Of a stretch of DNA of 64,000 nt, positions 60,528 through 64,000 are shown piece by piece. The DNA is from JAEUMG01 sp046349315. Its GTDB lineage: Bacteria > Pseudomonadota > Alphaproteobacteria > Rhizobiales > Aestuariivirgaceae. Where the stretch lies: the NCBI GenBank assembly GCA_046349315.1, contig JAXMCQ010000011.1, forward strand, positions 104,937 through 168,936. The letters run 5' to 3'. How positions within the stretch are numbered: position 1 is the stretch's first letter; every line of letters starts with the position of its first letter. The notes below the pieces were generated by a model. It made no database searches and was not told where the DNA came from. It saw nothing but the letters and a program-made list of their open reading frames with translations. Position numbers and translations under genes: made by a program.

Positions 60528-63500
60528 ATGGCGTCGCTGGAACGAATGCTCCGCAAGGATCTGGAAAAGACCGTCAAGGCCGCGCGGCGCGTCGCCGAGG
60601 CGGGCGCCCGCAAGGCGATCGAGCAGCTGGGCGTCGGCGAGGCGGAAGCGCCGAAGCACCTGACCACCGAGCAACGCGCACTGCGCAACCGACTGCGCGC
60701 GCATGGCCGCCAGCTCGGCGACCGGCGCGATCCGAAAGGCGTTCAGGCCACGACGCGTCTCGTGCAGGAATGCGCTTACGAGCACTGGCACCGCATGCTG
60801 TTCGCAAGGTTCCTTGCAGAAACGGACCTGTTGATCGAACCGGACTTGGGTGTGGCGATCACGCTCGATGAAGTGCGGGAACTGGCCCGCGAAAAGGCGA
60901 CCGACTGGCTACCGCTCGCCAGCGACTACGCCGAACGAATGCTGCCGCAGATCTTCCGCAAGGACGATCCGGTGCTGGATATTGCCCTGCCGCCGGAAAC
61001 GCGCTCCGAGATGGAGGATCTGCTCAAGGGCCTGACCAAGCCGGTGTTCGAGGCCGACGACAGCCTGGGCTGGGTCTATCAGTTCTGGCAGTCGGACCGG
61101 AAGGACGAGGTCAACAAGTCCGAGGTCAAGATTGGCGCGGACGAGCTGCCGGCGGTCACGCAGCTCTTCACCGAGGACTACATGGTCCTCTTTCTGCTCC
61201 ACAACACGCTGGGCGCCTGGTGGGCCGGCAAGGTTCTCGCCGGCAATCCAAGCCTCGCCGCATCGGCGCCCAACGAGGCGGCGCTGCGCGCGGCATGCAA
61301 GGTCGGCGATATTGACTGGACCTATTTGCGTTTTGTCCGGGATGCGGCCGACGACGGAACCGAGGGACCATGGCGTCCCGCCTCTGGCGCGTTCGAGGGG
61401 TGGCCGAAAGCGGCAAAGGATGTGACCGTGCTCGATCCCTGCATGGGCTCGGGTCACTTCCTCGTATTCGCGCTGCCGATCCTCGTCGCCTTCCGCATGG
61501 CGGAGGAAGGGTTGTCGCAATCGGCCGCCGTCGATGCGGTGTTGAAGGACAATCTGTTCGGGTTGGAGATCGACCCGCGCTGCACGCAGATCGCGGCCTT
61601 CAACCTCGCCTTCGCCGCGTGGCGGACGGTCGGCTACCGACCGCTTCCGCAGCTCAATCTCGCCTGCTCGGGGCTCGCCATCGGCGTCACCAAGGCGGAG
61701 TGGTTGAAACTAGCGGAAAAGGCGGTGACGGCGGCCGATCCGGCGGCGAAGCGCGATTTGCTTGGCGTAGAGCAGAACCTGCTGACGGTCGGGCTGGAGG
61801 CGCGGGTCAAGAACGGGCTTGAGGCACTTTATGACCTGTTCGCCAAGGCGCCTTGGGTGGGTAGCCTGATCGATCCGCGCAGCGCTGGCGCCGACATATT
61901 CCGTGAGGGTTTCGATAAGCTAGAACCGCTCCTGTCATCAATTTTGGCTGCGACCGATACGGAGGATGCACGTGAGATTGCGGTTGCAGCGCAGGGTTTG
62001 GCAAAGGCCGCGCATCTTCTTAGCAAGCAATACGCTCTCGTCGCTACCAACGTTCCATACCTTGGCCGTGAGGGACATTCCGATGAGCTGGCTTCACATG
62101 CTCAACGTTTTGCCCCCCGTGCAGCCGCCGATCTAGCTACCCTCTTTTTGGCGCGATGCAGGTTGTTACTTGGTGACACAGGCGCATGTGCCGTAGTCTC
62201 TCCTCAGAATTGGTGGGTTGGGACAGCGTATCGCGACTTTAGAGACGATATTCTAAAATCCACCCGATGGCTAAATGCCTGTGTTCTTGGTGAGGAGGCT
62301 TGGTATACTTATGGAAATCGCGGGCCAAACACCGTCCTAATAATCTTGAACTATGACTATCAGGCCCGTTGGAATTTCTCAGCCATCGATGTTTCGACTA
62401 AGCCAGGCTCCTCAGTCATCGGCCTCGACATGAAGTCCGCGGCGCTCTCGGGACGACGTACGGAGACGATCAACGGCGACATCTCAATTGTTAAGCGGGT
62501 GCATCAAGATTCACTCCGCAAGAATCGGGAATTCCGCATCTCAATTGCGGATGCCGGAAAATCACGGCGCCTCGCTGAGTATGTACGATCGGGCGAGGGA
62601 TCTTCGACCGGCGACAATGACCGCTTTCTTCGATCCTATTGGGAACTCAAGAGAGACAAGGATTGGATCTTATATTGTGGCCCGGGATTCCGAGACGACT
62701 ATTGGTGTGACACCTCGAAGATTGTTTATTGGCAGCAAGGTTCCGGCGAGCTCGCGATTAGTCCACAAGCTAGAATTCAGAATACGGAGATGTGGAAATC
62801 CGAAGGCATCCTAGTCGGGAGAGTTAGGGGCATAACGGCAACCCTATTTTCTGGAGGTTGTTTTTCTAAAGGCGCTGTGTTGGTTGCGCCCAATAATGAC
62901 GATGATTTTGCCGCACTTATGTCATTTCTAAAGTCGGATGAGTACGAAGGGCTTGTTCGAAATCTTGACCCGCGTGTTTCGGCAGCCACTAGCGTTCTGA
63001 CCGACGTACCCTTTGATCGAGAGAAGTGGCTCCGAGTTGCTGCCGAGAAATATCCGAATGGTCTTCAGAGGCCAAGGAATCCGGATATCACGCAATCTGC
63101 GTTCGAGGGCCGGGTTGAGGTTTGTTTGCAGCCGCTGCAGGCCGCCGTGGCAGCACTGAGCGGCTGCAATTGGAAAGAGATATCGCTATTGGCTCCACCT
63201 GCGCTCCATGACTCTGTTGTCGAGAAGTTGATCGTTCATGGTGATGACGACGGAATAGTGTGCGTCAACGCTCTCAAGGGTGAGGCGCCAGCAGAACAGC
63301 GTCTTAACGCGCTCCTCACCGACGCCTTCGGGGCCGACTGGTCGGCCGCGAAACTCGCTGGGCTGCTCGTCGAGGCCGGCTTTGCTGGCAAGTCGCTCGA
63401 CGACTGGCTGCGCGACGGGTTCTTCGCGCAGCATTGCGAGCTGTTCCATCAGCGCCCGTTTATTTGGCACATCTGGGATGGGCGTCGGGATGGCTTCCAT

Positions 63501-64000
63501 GCGCTGGTCAACTACCACCGCCTTGCCGCTCCCAACGGCGAAGGCCGGCGGACTCTGGAGAAGCTGATCTACTCGTTCCTCGGCGACTGGATCGACCGTC
63601 AGCGGGCCGACCAGAAGGCCGGCGTGGAAGGCGCGGATGCGCGCCTCGCCCATGCCGAGCATCTGAAGGCTGAGCTGATCAAGATTCTGGAGGGCGAGCC
63701 GCCCTACGACATCTTCGTGCGCTGGAAGCGGCTTCACGAACAGCCGATCGGGTGGGATCCCGATATCAACGACGGCGTGCGGATGAACATCCGTCCCTTC
63801 ATGGCAGCGCGAACGCTGAACGCCCGTCGCGCAAACGCCTGCATCCTACGCGCAATGCCAAAGATCAAATGGGACAAGGACCGCGGCAAGGAACCGAATC
63901 TCGACAAGGCCGATTATCCCTGGTTCTGGGGTTGGGATCAGACGACGGAGGATTTCGTCGGCGGGACGACGTTCGACGGCAATCGCTGGAACGATCTCCA
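60528..64000 (+). CDS. pglX: BREX adenine methyltransferase PglX (3' end outside the window)
   Basis: 1157 codons visible, open to the right edge; starts MASLERMLRKDLEKTVKAAR, with GAGGAG before the ATG. SAM motif VLDPCMGSGHFLVFALPIL at about residue 300; catalytic motif IV reads TNVPYLG at 507-513, an N-V-P-Y variant of NPPY. N-terminal helical domain and target-recognition region (about 560-900) with lower GC and more divergent sequence than the flanks. It marks host DNA at N6-adenine and is needed for exclusion. pglZ and brxL would be expected beyond the edge. Confidence 0.9.
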   Translation, partial: MASLERMLRKDLEKTVKAARRVAEAGARKAIEQLGVGEAEAPKHLTTEQRALRNRLRAHGRQLGDRRDPKGVQATTRLVQECAYEHWHRMLFARFLAETDLLIEPDLGVAITLDEVRELAREKATDWLPLASDYAERMLPQIFRKDDPVLDIALPPETRSEMEDLLKGLTKPVFEADDSLGWVYQFWQSDRKDEVNKSEVKIGADELPAVTQLFTEDYMVLFLLHNTLGAWWAGKVLAGNPSLAASAPNEAALRAACKVGDIDWTYLRFVRDAADDGTEGPWRPASGAFEGWPKAAKDVTVLDPCMGSGHFLVFALPILVAFRMAEEGLSQSAAVDAVLKDNLFGLEIDPRCTQIAAFNLAFAAWRTVGYRPLPQLNLACSGLAIGVTKAEWLKLAEKAVTAADPAAKRDLLGVEQNLLTVGLEARVKNGLEALYDLFAKAPWVGSLIDPRSAGADIFREGFDKLEPLLSSILAATDTEDAREIAVAAQGLAKAAHLLSKQYALVATNVPYLGREGHSDELASHAQRFAPRAAADLATLFLARCRLLLGDTGACAVVSPQNWWVGTAYRDFRDDILKSTRWLNACVLGEEAWYTYGNRGPNTVLIILNYDYQARWNFSAIDVSTKPGSSVIGLDMKSAALSGRRTETINGDISIVKRVHQDSLRKNREFRISIADAGKSRRLAEYVRSGEGSSTGDNDRFLRSYWELKRDKDWILYCGPGFRDDYWCDTSKIVYWQQGSGELAISPQARIQNTEMWKSEGILVGRVRGITATLFSGGCFSKGAVLVAPNNDDDFAALMSFLKSDEYEGLVRNLDPRVSAATSVLTDVPFDREKWLRVAAEKYPNGLQRPRNPDITQSAFEGRVEVCLQPLQAAVAALSGCNWKEISLLAPPALHDSVVEKLIVHGDDDGIVCVNALKGEAPAEQRLNALLTDAFGADWSAAKLAGLLVEAGFAGKSLDDWLRDGFFAQHCELFHQRPFIWHIWDGRRDGFHALVNYHRLAAPNGEGRRTLEKLIYSFLGDWIDRQRADQKAGVEGADARLAHAEHLKAELIKILEGEPPYDIFVRWKRLHEQPIGWDPDINDGVRMNIRPFMAARTLNARRANACILRAMPKIKWDKDRGKEPNLDKADYPWFWGWDQTTEDFVGGTTFDGNRWNDL

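Noticed and set aside
1..64000. CRISPR array
   Set aside because: No set of short, regularly spaced direct repeats was seen; the repeats at 21.7 kb have long units with inverted arms and no unique spacers.

Overview
The window looks like an alphaproteobacterial chromosome, probably Hyphomicrobiales (Rhizobiales). It is GC-rich, and gene content points the same way: DUF2924/serine-recombinase cassette, DUF3489 protein, RecD2-type helicase, LssY-C protein, TPR tail of an adenylate-cyclase-like protein, GlxA-type AraC regulator. This is inference from content; there is no rRNA or other marker gene.

Layout. (1) 1-146: 3' end of an ABC-transporter permease gene (chromosomal flank). (2) About 237-36,200: a siphovirus-type prophage whose phage genes lie almost entirely on the minus strand. 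Reading in the direction of transcription it has divergent Cro-like/CI-S24 regulators (35.2-36.2 kb), a replication and recombination module (25.9-35.2 kb: AAA ATPase, DUF669, Cas4-like nuclease, DEAH helicase, primase-polymerase, RuvC-like resolvase), a ParB-methyltransferase (20.4-21.7 kb), then packaging, head and tail genes (15.9 to 0.2 kb: terminases, gpW, portal, fused protease-capsid, DUF2190, connectors, tail tube, a G/GT-type chaperone with a GGGAAAC slippery heptamer, tape measure, distal tail). No integrase, lysis gene or tail-tip/fibre gene is visible. Non-phage cargo is interleaved: a GNAT gene and a TPR fragment inside the head operon; a duplicated 73-aa gene, nitroreductase, IS630 relic, DUF3489 and CIA30 proteins at 15.9-19.7 kb; and LssY-like and CHASE4-GGDEF-EAL genes at 22.3-25.5 kb.

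(3) 36.3-44.6 kb: a catabolic/transport locus. A GlxA-type regulator diverges from amidase, polar amino-acid-type ABC transporter (binding protein, two permeases, ATPase) and a SelA-like PLP enzyme; a medium-chain dehydrogenase follows the regulator. (4) 44.6-48.4 kb: RecD2-type helicase, an unknown protein and a secreted META-domain protein. (5) 48.7-51.1 kb: a four-gene large-serine-recombinase cassette, the likely mobilisation module of the island that follows. (6) 51.2-64.0 kb: a defence island with a 512-aa protein that looks like a uracil-DNA-glycosylase-like domain joined to an ADP-ribosyltransferase-like domain, a decayed uvrB fragment, an unrecognised 606-aa protein coupled to a DUF4258-like small protein, and then a type-1-order BREX operon (brxA-like, brxB, brxC, pglX) running off the right edge. 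Two copies of an 18-bp palindrome flank a TTGACA box just upstream of brxA.

A recurring oddity is single-base frame disruption in otherwise well-conserved genes, in prophage and chromosome alike (tape measure, terminase, GGDEF-EAL, DUF669, PLP enzyme, dehydrogenase, recD2). Coding sense resumes at once in another frame, and two cases are compensating pairs, so assembly or sequencing indels are at least as likely as gene decay. The BREX genes show none.
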